64,000 nucleotides of DNA, from assembly GCF_026151205.1 (NCBI RefSeq), contig NC_087082.1:12991865-13055864 (forward strand), given 5' to 3'. Of the stretch, positions 19,801 to 30,364 are shown piece after piece. The notes beneath the pieces are model-generated. The model ran no database searches, was not told the origin of the DNA, and saw nothing but the letters and a program-made list of their open reading frames with translations. A program made the translations under genes and the position numbers. How positions within the stretch are numbered: position 1 is the first letter of the stretch; every line of letters starts with the position of its first letter. Source of the DNA: Bolinopsis microptera. Lineage: Eukaryota > Ctenophora > Tentaculata > Lobata > Bolinopsidae.

Positions 19801-22452
19801 ACCCTTTATTGTTTTTCGGGCATTAAGACTCATCGAAAGTAGTTCAGCAGGTATATTTAAGTTCAAATCATTCTAATTCAATGTTAAAGATGACAGGAAC
19901 AAGAAATAGTTATGTGGAGGTTTTTAAGAAATTTGCGCAAAATACGCGCCAGCATGTTATACGAAATTCGGTAAAAAACCCAAAATTGCCATATTCAGGT
20001 GCCTTAAAAACCATGTTAAAATTGAGTTAGAGATCTGAAACTTTGCAGGGCGTCTAGACGTTGACCAAATCGACTGTAAAAAAAATTTCATGTTTCAGGA
20101 GTATCGGGAAATGGGTTTTCTGGAACCCCTGTTTTACGATAGATTGTCGTGATACATATATTCAGGGATAGACGCTTTGCCAGTCAAATGTAGTCAATTG
20201 TAGCCTGAATTTAAGTGTCCGGAGATTCAAAAGTATAAAAGATACAGCAATTTCCGACCACAGGTCTTAAAAATAATTGTTTACACTTCAGTTTTAATTA
20301 TATCGAAAAATAATTTAACGTCATCATCACCACTTGATGACGTCATCAAATTAAGTGTTTTTAAAACTTGATTTTTGACAAAATAACAACTTTTCAAACT
20401 GATTTTATACCATTAAGGAGTAATTTTATTCAAAATCTGAGGACATTTTCACCTTAGATAATTGTTCAAGCATTCTGAAAATCTACCGGAAAGTTTCCCT
20501 ACCTTGCTCCTTCATAAAGATATTTGCCATTGAAGTTAGTGCTTTTTTGAAGAATTATTTTATAAAAACGTCAATTTTGCGATTTAGTATTCTCTGGTGT
20601 TGGGCTATCCCTTGAGTTGTGGAGCTCAGTTCTGCTTCCTATAGGTATAAATTGTGTATTAGGCTAGTTTTAAAGTTAAAAATCTAAAAGTTGCACACGT
20701 GGGGACACGCCCAAATTGATTAAAAATTGCTAAAATCACTGAAAATTGCTGTTTTTACCATTTTCTGTAAACGTTGGTGTGCCGTTGTGATTACAGTTCT
20801 TCTTGAAATACTTTGAAACTTTGCATGCTTATCAAACTATATATAAAACACCAACACGCGAAAATTTACGGCGATTCAATATTGGATGCGCACGCAACGT
20901 CCGCTCATAGTTTGCACGTGCGAAAGGTGATAATTTTGCTCATTCGTGATTTCGAACAAATTCTGCTTTACCACGACAGTTCAATGTCATTATATATAAA
21001 TTTAATGCCAACTTGAATGAGTATAAAGTGGCAAATTCAGTCAGTGATCGACCGATATGCTTACCCAAACACAAGGAAATGTTTTCAAAGGAAAAATTTC
21101 GAAATCGTTGAAACTTCCTCCTTATTAATGAAGATATCAGTTTATATTTCGACTTTATAAAGTACCCGCTGACATTAATCAAAAAGCGATGATATTTGAC
21201 CAAAACCCATAATCATGGGTAGAGTGGACCGCTGCCAGTGTCTCTCTTTCCCAAACAAAAGGAAATGATATTAATTTGATTGACCGTTCTCAAATGCAAA
21301 ATGATACCGAGAATGAAATCGGTCGCTCGCTTTTCCCATTCATTTACAATTGTAATAGATTAAGAAGAACTACCCAAAGGCAGCTAGCTGCCTTTGGGTA
21401 GTTCTTCTTAATCTATTACAATTGTAAATGAATGGGAAAAGCGAGCGACCGATTTCATTCTCGGTATCATTTTGCATTTGAGAACGGTCAATCAAATTAA
21501 TATCATTTCCTTTTGTTTGGGAAAGAGAGACACTGGCAGCGGTCCACTCTACCCATGATTATGGGTTTTGGTCAAATATTGTAACTGTACATTCTGGTAC
21601 GGTGATGCATGTTATGAAGAATCCCGAATGAGCGATGGAGAAATCCAAATATTGCGGTCCTTTTGCATTATCAATGGCTACAATGAAATTCTAAGAAAAT
21701 TAGGAATCCCGTTTTTCAAATATAATTCAATAAAAAAGTGGACATATATAATAAAAATTAATCAGCCGAAATTAAAGCAGCTTAGGTTCGTTGTTACCGA
21801 GCAATATTTGTTACGAGGAAAATATGTATGATTTTAACATTGTTTAAATACCAAACAAAGTTTAATAAACTTTTCTTGAACCAACAAATGTTTATTACAA
21901 ATATATTGCTCGACCTTGATATTATGGCCTTTAAACTTACGTCAGATGTTTGTGGAGGTTTTGGTCCTCTTCTTTTTGTCGAGCAAGTACATTTTTTATA
22001 TGATCCTGTTCTGTGGCACTGAAAAAAACACTTAATAGTTAACTATGGTTACGAATGGTTACCAATAGTTACTAATGGTTACGCTGATGGCTGATGAGTT
22101 GAATTTTCAAAAATTGCCTTGAATTGGCATGAAGATCGCAAATTTAATATATTTAACCAATCAAGTCAGACAAGCAATGAATTGTGAGGAATTTTAACAA
22201 AAATGAATTAGTTTATATAAGGAGGTAAATTGCTTTAATTTTTACATATCAACCTCAAGATTCAGTCGACATAGTCACGAGTTCCTCAAAAGTTACTTAA
22301 ACATGTATGCAATTATATATACACTAATTAAGTACAAACCTAAGGAGAGATATTTGTGGCAAGACAGTAGACTCTATTTCCGAAATGTCATCAGGTCTGA
22401 GTGTAATTTGAGGACTAAAAGGACCGCAGTGATCACTCGGTCCGTTGCCCAT
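10039..22452 (-). CDS. Rab effector with FYVE-like zinc finger and two C2 domains (Slp/rabphilin type), 17 exons
   Basis: Predicted to bind a GTP-loaded Rab through its N-terminus and membranes or partners through C2 domains, as synaptotagmin-like proteins and rabphilin do in secretory-vesicle docking. Exons, in transcript order: 22340-22452, 19485-19589, 19126-19309, 18666-18902, 18269-18372, 17781-17961, 17453-17552, 16938-17342, 16489-16673, 16081-16216, 15218-15303, 14528-14622, 14141-14315, 13719-13853, 13160-13266, 12802-12897, 10039-10219. All junctions are GT-AG and keep phase; the product is about 874 aa. The start is the ATG at 22452 (MGNGPSDHCG), opening an acidic helix typical of Rab-binding domains. 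Order: zinc finger, first C2, long basic Ser-rich linker, second C2, short tail ending SLQLP. There is no PDZ domain, which argues against RIM. The usual Ca-binding Asp residues are largely missing. The long linker between the C2 domains is unusual for rabphilin. Confidence 0.8.
10266..10332. mobile_element. Truncated MITE end (GGACCGTTCACATATTACGT family)
   Basis: One terminus of a small MITE family that is also present at 29239-29401 and 39950-40034: a GACCGTTCACATATTACGTA end followed by a run of C. Here only one end is present; the copy is cut at the poly-C tract. It lies in intron 16 of the Rab-effector gene. Confidence 0.6.
10662..10990. repeat. 8-bp microsatellite ATATGAAG, about 40 copies
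   Basis: Almost perfect head-to-tail ATATGAAG with a few AAATGAAG variants at the two ends. Because 8 is not a multiple of 3, it stays open in several frames and produces spurious ISSYLHIF-type ORFs. Located in intron 16 of the Rab-effector gene. Confidence 0.95.
11322..11612 (+). pseudogene. F5/8C (fucolectin-like) domain fragment, copy 1
   Basis: The frame reads ...YVATNTIDKDLNTRTHSSYE, then SNPWFKAKLGKTYCVEEVHH. This is the core of a discoidin/F5/8 type C domain of the fucolectin kind, in which 'A.NAIDGN.NT.THS...NPWW.VDLGK' is the family pattern. Such domains bind carbohydrate. Only about 50 residues of the domain are present, with no signal peptide, and the frame then runs into the repeated module. 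The conserved Cys of the NTCTH motif is Arg here. Best read as a gene fragment, although an exon of a plus-strand gene cannot be excluded. Confidence 0.5.
11708..12039 (+). pseudogene. F5/8C (fucolectin-like) domain fragment, copy 2
   Basis: Second copy, 386 bp downstream of the first and almost identical in sequence. The differences include NTIDQDLNTCTHSS, which restores the family Cys lost in copy 1. Near-identity implies recent duplication or conversion. The frame ends at TAA shortly after 12036. It has the same limits as copy 1: a truncated domain with no start or secretion signal seen. Confidence 0.5.
12256..12335. repeat. 12-bp tandem repeat (agagagactaaa)
   Basis: About six copies of a GAGAGACTAAA-type unit with small length changes, in intron 16 of the Rab-effector gene. 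Confidence 0.8.
14141..17342 (-). CDS. Exons 8-13: basic, Ser-rich inter-C2 linker
   Basis: About 360 residues between the two C2 domains, very rich in Lys, Arg, Ser and Asn (for example RRDAALKGSSIKRSKKLIKI in exon 8). Exon 11 contains a helix-like KRRRSSFIEAVLAEI. Exon 13 is an STP-rich stretch with basic-Ser sites (RQTKSQS). Likely disordered and phosphorylatable; no domain is recognised. The exon 13 acceptor was placed at 14315 (after ctcctcag) because that choice, not the AG 19-20 bases earlier, preserves phase. Confidence 0.65.
16701..16884. repeat. 11-bp minisatellite (aaaactcaatg)
   Basis: About 16 head-to-tail copies, some with ctt for ctc, filling most of the 264-bp intron between exons 9 and 8 of the Rab-effector gene. 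In the transcript it reads CATTGAGTTTT repeats, starting roughly 50 bases downstream of the donor of the minus-strand intron at 16937. Confidence 0.9.
17453..18902 (-). CDS. Exons 4-7: pre-C2 linker and first C2 domain
   Basis: Exon 4 is a basic, Pro/Ser-rich linker ending NPIKMK. The C2 fold begins IKMKVGFYLEDDRLTVKV and CEAVNIHYADGAPCF. It continues in exon 6 (SNKCLAMTYYSKVQ, then FPLIIRLTCKTQSANIVLGE) and closes in exon 7 with WLDINKARWYVLEKP, the usual W..L end of a C2 sandwich. The loop that normally reads SDPYVK is GAPCFAS, so Ca2+ coordination is not expected. Approximate residues 135-341. Confidence 0.75.
19126..22452 (-). CDS. Exons 1-3: Rab-binding helix and FYVE-like zinc finger
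   Basis: Exon 1 gives ...LRPDDISEIESTVLPQISLL; exon 2 continues SLSDEISCMKKQIKKS and the first Cys pair (SCPLCRF); exon 3 holds pairs CALC, CEFC and CLAC. Cys spacing and the flanking helix match the RabBD/FYVE-type fingers of Slp, Noc2 and rabphilin proteins. After the last pair these families normally carry an SGAWF box for Rab27 contact. Here the corresponding stretch reads MNNSCAWESS, so only the Ala-Trp core is kept. Intron 1 is 2.75 kb and contains the large palindrome. Residues are roughly 1-134 of the protein. Confidence 0.75.
19590..22339. other. Intron 1 of the Rab-effector gene
   Basis: Holds three copies of a 16-bp repeat (actatttacccccttt) at 19744-19791 and a 16-bp palindrome containing a CRE-type TGACGTCA at 20334-20349. 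It also holds the 388-bp palindrome listed separately. The rest (19900-21190 and 21580-22300) is AT-rich; small ORFs there have no recognisable protein character. Confidence 0.5.
21192..21579. repeat. Perfect 388-bp palindrome (two 194-bp arms, no spacer)
   Basis: The left arm begins atatttgaccaaaacccata and the right arm is its exact reverse complement, meeting at cagct|agctg (21385/21386). I saw no mismatch on reading both arms. Homology stops abruptly at both outer edges (g versus a). No target-site duplication is evident. It lies in intron 1 of the Rab-effector gene and would fold as a long hairpin in either transcript. Confidence 0.95.
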
Positions 22453-24842
22453 GATTAACAACTGATTAGCTGATCAAATTGGTGCAGTCCGTTTCTCCTA
22501 GTTCAATCAAAAATCCAAGTTTAGCACAGCTAACAGAAACAAGCTTGTAAAATTCTTGCCATCAAGATCGCGTGATGACAGACGAGGCCTTCGAGAAGTT
22601 GATTGAATTTAAATAATGCTGCTACAGTGGCAAGCGAATCCTTAATCCTAAAAAGGGAGAGGCGTTATAACATAAATTAAAAACAATTTATTTGTTAAAT
22701 CATCCTGGTCACGCAGGGTATTGAATATTGATTTACATCGACGAATACTGTTCAGCATGGCCAATCATTACGTCACAAAGTACGGAAGCAAATAAGATTA
22801 TTCGAATTTTACGACGTCAAAGTTTTTAGTTTTTTTGAAGATTGTCCTGCTATGTGAGGGACTCTCTCTACATTTTACTTATAACGCTCCCAGGAAGTGT
22901 AGGGAGAAACGAAATACAGGATTGGGCAATGGTCCAAACAATTTGAATCTAGGGAGATCCAAGGTTAATTGTGAAGCTCTGTTGAGAGTTATCATTTCTG
23001 TTAAAGTCGTTATGAAGTCGTTATACTCAGTAACCAGACAAACAACCGATGTTGCTTAAAAATGAATGGAATAAAGAAAAATAAAAGTCACAAGAGATGT
23101 ATGAGATTCGATGCACAAAGGTTTGCAAATACCAATTGCAATCGCAATTTCAGAGGTTTATATAGCTATAGACCACACACAAAGGTGACTCGATTGGTAT
23201 TTAAAAGTTTAAAGGGGGTAGGGTTTGTTATGCAGGTGTCAGATGACAGTGGTTGAAAAGCATTTAAATTCGACAATTTGGGATATTACGTATCCCCTAA
23301 GTTGAGTTTAGAGGTTGTGAAGTTTTGGCAAATCACCACTATAAAAGCACCGGAAGTTTCTCAAAAGATATCACAGTTTCGAAAACCAGCCAAATTAATG
23401 AACCTCTAAAAGTTGACCAACCCCGACTCTGAATACATTCGGAATTTCACCCTTCGGGGACAATTCACCCGACAAAAGCTCACAATGAATTGCCAGATAA
23501 TTGCGCCCATCACGCGGCTATCCCCACAGATTTGGAGGGCTGTACAAACGTTCATTAGTGTTCAACAAGGGGATGAGATTGAAATGTGCAGCTAAGCAGC
23601 TAAGCTCTCCTGCACAAGTAGGGAAAGGGGATAGAGATCAGTTTTATTGTACAAATTAACCAAACAACTGATCTTAAGATCTTATATCTGCTGGTGTGCA
23701 ACCACCCATCCCTCCCATAAGTCCCATCGCTTTTCCAGAATTCTGTCTGTTCTGACATTTCTGGGAATGTAGCCTTAGGTTCTTTGCTAAAGAGAAATTA
23801 AGTATCAGATCTTATGCAACTTTAAGTTTCGAATCATAGAAAATGGTGCCTTCAAAATCCATAATAATAATATTCTATATAAGCCTAATCTCACGCAAAG
23901 AACGTGATTAAGATAAACTGATCGTGACTAAGATAAACTGATCGTGACTAAGCTAAACGGTCTCTTTAAAACATGCGTAATGTGTCAAAACCTGTCAACT
24001 TTTGTCAGGTACGTACAGCAGAACTGAGCCATGAACTGACAAGCAGGAGTGATCAGGTGTTTGAAAGGTGCAGTTAAATGTGGTAAAATGTGGCTAAGTA
24101 GCTGCGAGGGGTGGAATGCACGGCGTGGTTAGATACGATCAGGTAATTGCACATATCAGGCTGACCAATCTCTTGAGTACAGGCTCGTGAGACACAAACG
24201 AAAGGAGACCGGAGACACGCCAACCTTAACGTGCTATCAAGAGATTCAGATAAATCAGTACCTTTTAGTATATAACTATAACAGCAAAGTGGAAGTTCAG
24301 GTGAAAACTACTAGGCAAGCCTTATTCTCAAGATTAATCACAATAGTAAGAAATCTAATACAATCACCAGAACAGTTGGAACAGTTAAAGAACTGCATTA
24401 AATTTAACAGAATTATAACTGTTACTGTGCAGTGTGCAGCTACTCCAGGTGTATTGTAAAATCAGTGTTACTATTATACTACTCGTAGTGTTTGAGGTAA
24501 TCTCACTGCTCGACACCACCACTGCAGTGGTGGTCCACCACCATCATCATCATGACCCGTGACTGACTCTTCCAGAAACTACTTTGTGGGTGATCGTATC
24601 ATTGACAATGTCACAGGCACCATTGTTACAGTGCCCAGTGGTGCAGGAGCCATGGATCAAAATTAAGACATGACATTTCATTATAAATAATATATATACT
24701 TGACAATCGGGATCTCCAAATACTCTTACTGCTGCACATATAGATTTGGGCAAAAACGGTCTGATGAATCAGGATGTGACATTATAGTTCACGATCCTGC
24801 AAATGGAGATAGTAAATAAATACAATTTCTCTTGGATTGGAC
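22453..24842. other. Upstream region of the Rab-effector gene, no gene seen
   Basis: Immediately upstream of the start codon on the minus strand, so the promoter and 5' UTR should lie in the first several hundred bases. No clear TATA box was assigned. Several 60-90 codon ORFs on the plus strand (22835-24459) have no recognisable motifs and no supporting splice structure. A short CCACCA/TGGTGG-rich hairpin is at 24504-24545. Confidence 0.4.
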
Positions 24843-25259
24843 TGGTAGTGGTAAATGGTGGTAATGGTAGTGGTAAATGGTGGTGATGGTAGTGGTAAAT
24901 GGTGGTAGATGGTACGGTAGATGGTACGGTAGATGGTACGGTAGGTGGTGGTAGATGGTGGTAGATGGTGGTAGATGGTGGTAGATGGTGATAGATGGTG
25001 GTAGATGGTGATGATGGTGGTAGATGGTGGTAGATGGTGATGATGGTGGTAGATGGTGGTAGATGGTGGTAGATGGTGGTAGATGGTGGTAGATGGTGAT
25101 GATGGTGGTAGATGGTGGTAGATGGTGGTAGATGGTGGTAGATGGTGATGATGGTGGTAGATGGTGGTAGATGGTGGTAGATGGTGGTAGATGGTGGTAG
25201 ATGGTGGTGATGGTGGTGATGGTGGTGATGGTGGTGATGGTGGTAGATGGTAGTGGTGA
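24843..25259. repeat. TGG-rich minisatellite (tggtggtaga / tggtgatga)
   Basis: About 400 bp of mixed 9-12 bp units: GGTGGTAGAT, GGTGATGAT, GGTACGGTAGAT and GGTAGTGGTAAAT. The short-unit types are arranged in blocks, for example a series of TGGTACGGTAGA near 24905-24940 and TGGTGGTGA near 25200-25235. No sustained ORF. Confidence 0.9.
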
Positions 25260-28188
25260 TCAGCGAATGATGGTACTTACTACTTATATTGAAGCTTGAT
25301 CTGCTCCCTCCTACTTTGACGTCATGTTCGAGTACCGGAAATAAAACAAGGTTGCAACCAGAATCGCCACTCTAACGACCATATTTGGTGCAAAATAACG
25401 TTTACAAGCGAACTATAATTCGTTTGAGATCCCTCGCCAGAGAAAGAAATATATTATCCACAAAATAGTCATGATATCAGCCAGAAAAATGAAAATCGAA
25501 TGTCTGAGTGTATCTCAACCATTGTGGACGAAAAAAATAAGTTTTTGTGAGCAAGATACCTATTATGTGTATTCTCTATTCAGGTGCCTTAAATTTGAAG
25601 AAATAAGTCTTTTATCGTTACTGATAGTGATAACGAGTGACTTAGACTTTATCTGAACCACAGATAATAACTACAAACTCGAACGAACTGTATTATTGTT
25701 GTCATCAAAATTTTCACTTAATGCAAAAAATTTGAACAATCTTTGCTGCAGTTATATAAACTTTCCACAAAATCGTCCAAATTTTAAAATGGAAGGAATT
25801 CGCAATAACCCACGATAACTGTCATTACTGTTATCAGCATTTACCGAAATGTTCTGCAATTTTGTAGATTTCTTCCAGACAAATACGCTTTTGGGAAGAT
25901 TACTCCAAACGCAAAATACTTTAATACTTCCCCTTCCTCTGCCAATAAGTATTTATTATATAACTCATGCTATAACTATTTACTAAATATATATAAATCT
26001 GGTTTGGCAGGTGTCACGCTGTGTCTGGTATTCCGTTTATAATTTCTATCAGGTTGGAGTGCAGATACGCTATCAGGATGCGGGGAAAAAATTGTGTGAT
26101 ATCTCTACAATCTAGTGCGCTATAGAATGTGTGATGTTAGTATGCGATCGAAATCTGTGATTTTGATTTAAAACGTTTACAAATATCACATTCACAACAA
26201 AGCAATTATGATAAAATAAACCGAAAACGTAGAGCCATAAATATTATAAAAGGTACCAGGAACAGACCATTACTTGTAATACCTTATCGGACCTTATTTG
26301 GACGGACATTACTTGAACGGACATAATTATGAACGGACATAAATATGAACGCTAGAAGGCAATCAAAACCATCAAAAATCCGAATTTTTTTCATCTTTTT
26401 TTTGACGTTTTTAAAATTTTAGCAAATGATTTTTAAATCCATTTTTCATACAGTAAGCTTATCTGCCCAAGAAGACTCAGTACAATAACGTTATAACGTT
26501 ACCCCATATATGATAGTCGCTCACAAGAATAAATTAACTCAAAAACACACAAAAATTATGTATATATTTAAATGTGTTAAGACCAGGCGACCAGCTTTGA
26601 TTTAATTTATATTATAGCTATAATATATATATACTTATAGTACTGTTTAATAACTGTTGTGAGATCAAAAACAGTTAAGTAAATAGAAGCATGGTTAGTG
26701 CAATAAATTGAGTACGTCACAAGTGCATGAATTTTATAAAGTGCATCATAAATGTAACAATAAGTGCATTATAATAGGAGCAATCAAATACGTGATATAG
26801 AAACGCTCAAACTACTCAAACTAGAAGTAGAGTTAGTTTAAGCGTCATATTAAATTATTAACCCAACTCAAACATCCCAACATATTTGAAGCCCCCGTAC
26901 AGATTAAATAAAATCCATTACCAAAACCAGGCTCACAGCTGCAGCTGTTCTCACTATATGTTACATAGTTGGCCGACGTGACATAACGCGTTTTGACATC
27001 CCATCCCCGATACTTCATTCTGTCAATTACCTAATTCTTCCTGTAAACCTAGAAAATGCGACTTCGAGAACCTGCCATGCTATGTGCACATCATGTCATC
27101 ATGTGCTGATCAGTCAAATTGCAACCCCCTCAATTACATCACATGTACATGTTTCTGGAGGATATACCTTATTTAGGGGTCTTAAGTCTTCCATTCGTGA
27201 CGTCATAATTTTGAAGTACTTAAAGTAAAGACCACAAAACCTTAAACCAGTTTGACAAGACGTTTCAGTTTCTCCAAATTTGCAGATATCGCACCTTGTT
27301 AGGACTTTTAGGATATCAAATTTTGGCGACGGAATCCTCGAACCAGTAGGTACAGTAAACCATCTGCAAAGCAACAACCCTCAAATATAAAACACGGCGG
27401 AGGTATAAGACCCAACGTTTGCACAATGACTTTTGGCCCACCCTGTATGTTTCCCACAAACGGTATAACGAGTACTATTTAACTTTATATGATTATATCG
27501 CTGTTCTATATTCTTCTATTGATGTTCTTATATAACATTGGGGAAATTTTAGATTAAATATTTTAGTTGAATTTATTATTTAAAACTGAAAGCTTAAAGG
27601 ACTACGAAATAAAATCCGATGAGACATGACATTTGGACGAGAACACCGGTAGCGTAAACAAATTTAATTTTACTGAAATATTGATATAATCAAACAGCTT
27701 CCCAAATTCAGAGGATGACTTTAGTTTAAATACGTCAATGGCATTTAACCACCACCACCACAGTTCTCTGCGTCCACAGCGGCGCTATTTCATATGCTGA
27801 CAGATTCAGTAAATTTTGATTATTTGTAAATTGTTTTACCGACACGAGGTACACACAACGTAGGAAATTGTTTATAACTTAAATAATATTTTGTTCTCTT
27901 GGTATTAAACTGACAGCCAGAATTTACGCAAGCATTCTGCCAGTGCCACTTCAGATTTCGGATGATTATTAATTCCAATTATGGAGCTAAGAGTAAGAAC
28001 CGGAAGAGGTAGAAGAATCGGAGCGGAAACAAATGATATGACATGTTGGCCACTGTTGGCCACTGACTGATCATAAAGTGGTGAAAACTGTTTTTACTTC
28101 TACAGGTAAGCGTGGGCGACTGTTACTGAAGGAAACTATACCAAGTTTATGAGAAAGAGCACTGTTTATATCTGGTAGTGGTAGTTGT
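25260..28188. other. Non-coding stretch with one mariner-like terminus
   Basis: At 27423-27447 the sequence (minus strand) reads tacagggtgggccaaaagtc, resembling the terminal repeat of mariner elements. I could not find the partner end nearby, so it is probably a truncated copy extending leftwards to about 27100. The minus-strand ORF at 27114-27377 lies inside it and has no transposase motif. The rest is AT-rich without recognised features. Confidence 0.35.
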
Positions 28189-28533
28189 AAACAGCACTTA
28201 AACTAGTCTGATTAACAGCTCTTAAACTAGTCTGGTTAACAGCTCTAAAGCTAGTCTGGTTAACAGCTCTTAAACTAGTCTGGTTAACAGCTCTAAAACT
28301 AGTCTGGTTAACAGCTCTTAAACTAGTCTGGTTAACAGCTCTTAAACTAGTCTGGTTAACAGCACTTAAACTAGTCTGGTTAACAGCTCTAAAACTAGTC
28401 TGGTTAACAGCTCTTAAACTAGTCTGGTTAACAGCTCTAAAACTAGTCTGGTTAACAGCTCTAAAACTAGTCTGGTTAACAGCTCTAAAACTAGTCTGGT
28501 TAACAGCTCTAAAACAAGTCTGGTTAGCAATAC
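28189..28533. repeat. 24-bp minisatellite (ctcttaaactagtctggttaacag)
   Basis: About 14 head-to-tail copies in exact 24-bp register. Two main variants, ctcttaaac and ctctaaaac, alternate in the left half while the right end is homogeneous for ctctaaaac. Each unit contains GTTAAC and ACTAGT palindromes. Confidence 0.95.
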
Positions 28534-30364
28534 TAAAACTAGTTATAATGTGTCTTGCATTGAATAAACGTCAAAAAGATCAAGCTTCCTCAAAACCTTT
28601 TTAGGTACCTTAATCGCTCATCACATATATTATCTGATAAAAGTTAGCAGATCGCTGTGCTAGATTCTGCAGAAATCGATGTCTTTGTAGTACTAAAAAG
28701 CTTCGACGATACCAGTGTTTTGCATTTTGCTAAGAACCAGAAGCTTTGCTAAAGGGGCTGATCGTATATAATTAATACAGTATCATATCCATGAAATGCA
28801 TCTTCTGTAGAGGATGTAGTAAATCAGATCAAGTATAACTATAGTAAACTCGACTTTACTTCGGTGCCTTGCTTATTATCTAAGCAATTACCACTTTTAG
28901 TTTAGCATCAGTAATTTTTGAGTTCAAAATAAAAAGCAAATATCCGTTGTTTTTACAATTTTGATAAGTGAAATAACAGATCGATAATCAATACAAAAAT
29001 ATTCTATTTTTTTGAAAATTTATTAAGCACAATCATTGATATGCTGTCTCACATGGAGGATAAATGATTAAAATTATTAAACCGCTGACGAAAAAATTTG
29101 AAAACCGATATCAACACAAACCCCAGTCTCGCAATCGGAAAACAAGTCTAAAAGTGTAAGTAAATGGTAAAATAATCGTTAAAAGAGTATTTAAACGAAA
29201 TAAAACCAGGGTAAACATAGTGGCACAAAGTTGATATAAGGATCGTTTACATGTTACGCAATCATCTTTTGGCCAATTTTTAACCCCCCTCCCCCCTCCG
29301 TAATTAGTTTTACACTTAGCTATTGCATCAAAATTATACTAGCGTAATCATTTTGAAACCCCCCTCCCCCTCGGATGATTCCATAATATGTGAACGACCC
29401 CATATGATTGCGTTAAAACCTGATTTTATGATTCTAAATAATAATGCAGCTAGTACGGTAGTCTAGTCTAAAAGTGATTTTTGATCAAAATACACGGATT
29501 TTATGGAATTTTTGCCTTATTTTCACGCGTTTCTTGGCCACTTCACTCAAAATTTACACAGTTTTCTAAGTAACGGTAATGTTTTCAATTTATATTTTAG
29601 TCGCTTGCGAACATCAACGTCTTTGAGTTTCGGGGTGATTAGGCCAAATTACTGTTTTTTAATTTCTATGGTACCCCCTATTTAATTGTTTTTAGGAAAT
29701 AAAGTTACCCATTAATACACAGTTGGTAGATGGAACTTAAACCTGTACAAATAATACTAGTCTCACAATCATACCTTTACTTAGCAGGATATTTAATATA
29801 CTTGAAAAGAATATTGACCACAGAAGATCATTTGTTATACTTATAATACTAGTAACGCTAGCCTGATAGATTCAAAATGTTCTGAATTGGAACAGCATGC
29901 TTTGAATCTTTGAAATGTGTTAGGAATGCAGACTATTCTGACTCAGTACAAAACATAATTCTAGAATACCAAAAATAAAACAAAAAATCAAAGCCCGAAC
30001 ATATGCGAGCAGATTATATAGCGTTCAGACCGAGACAACATTCAGTCCATTCCATTGACCCTAATCAAACATAATCTTCATTAATCTAAGGGGTAGGCGA
30101 ACAAAATTGATCCTAAACCATGCTATATTTAATGATATTAAACAGTGCAGAGAGTTGGCGAGAAAGTGTATTTGATCTATGATGGCATCAGGTGCGACAA
30201 TCTAATGAGTTCGAGTAGTATCAACATACTGTATTAACATAAGGATGGGTTGGTTTATCACTGGGTGTATGTGCAGTGTACGCCATTATGAACTTCATGC
30301 AAATATACAAATTGAACTGTGCACATGGATTTGTAGACTATCTACAGATAGGAATTTAAAGAGC
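28534..30364. other. Non-coding, with a small MITE
   Basis: Apart from the MITE at 29239-29401, nothing is recognised. The 60-codon plus-strand ORF at 29503-29685 (MEFLPYFHAFLGHF...) shows no domain. AT-rich throughout. Confidence 0.4.
29239..29401. mobile_element. 163-bp MITE with poly-C arms
   Basis: Inverted ends AGGATCGTTTACATGTTACG and, read inward from the right, GGGGTCGTTCACATATTATG. Each is followed by a 'tttt(g/a)..acccccctccccc' tract. Flanked by a 3-bp direct repeat ATA. Same family as 39950-40034 and 10266-10332. Confidence 0.7.

Noticed and set aside
20813-22022. Several 60-90 codon ORFs around the large palindrome
   Set aside because: Some overlap the palindrome, are not linked by splice signals, and have no recognisable protein pattern.
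27114-27377. 87-aa minus-strand ORF
   Set aside because: Lies within a probable mariner-like remnant but shows no transposase motif such as a D,D(D/E) context.
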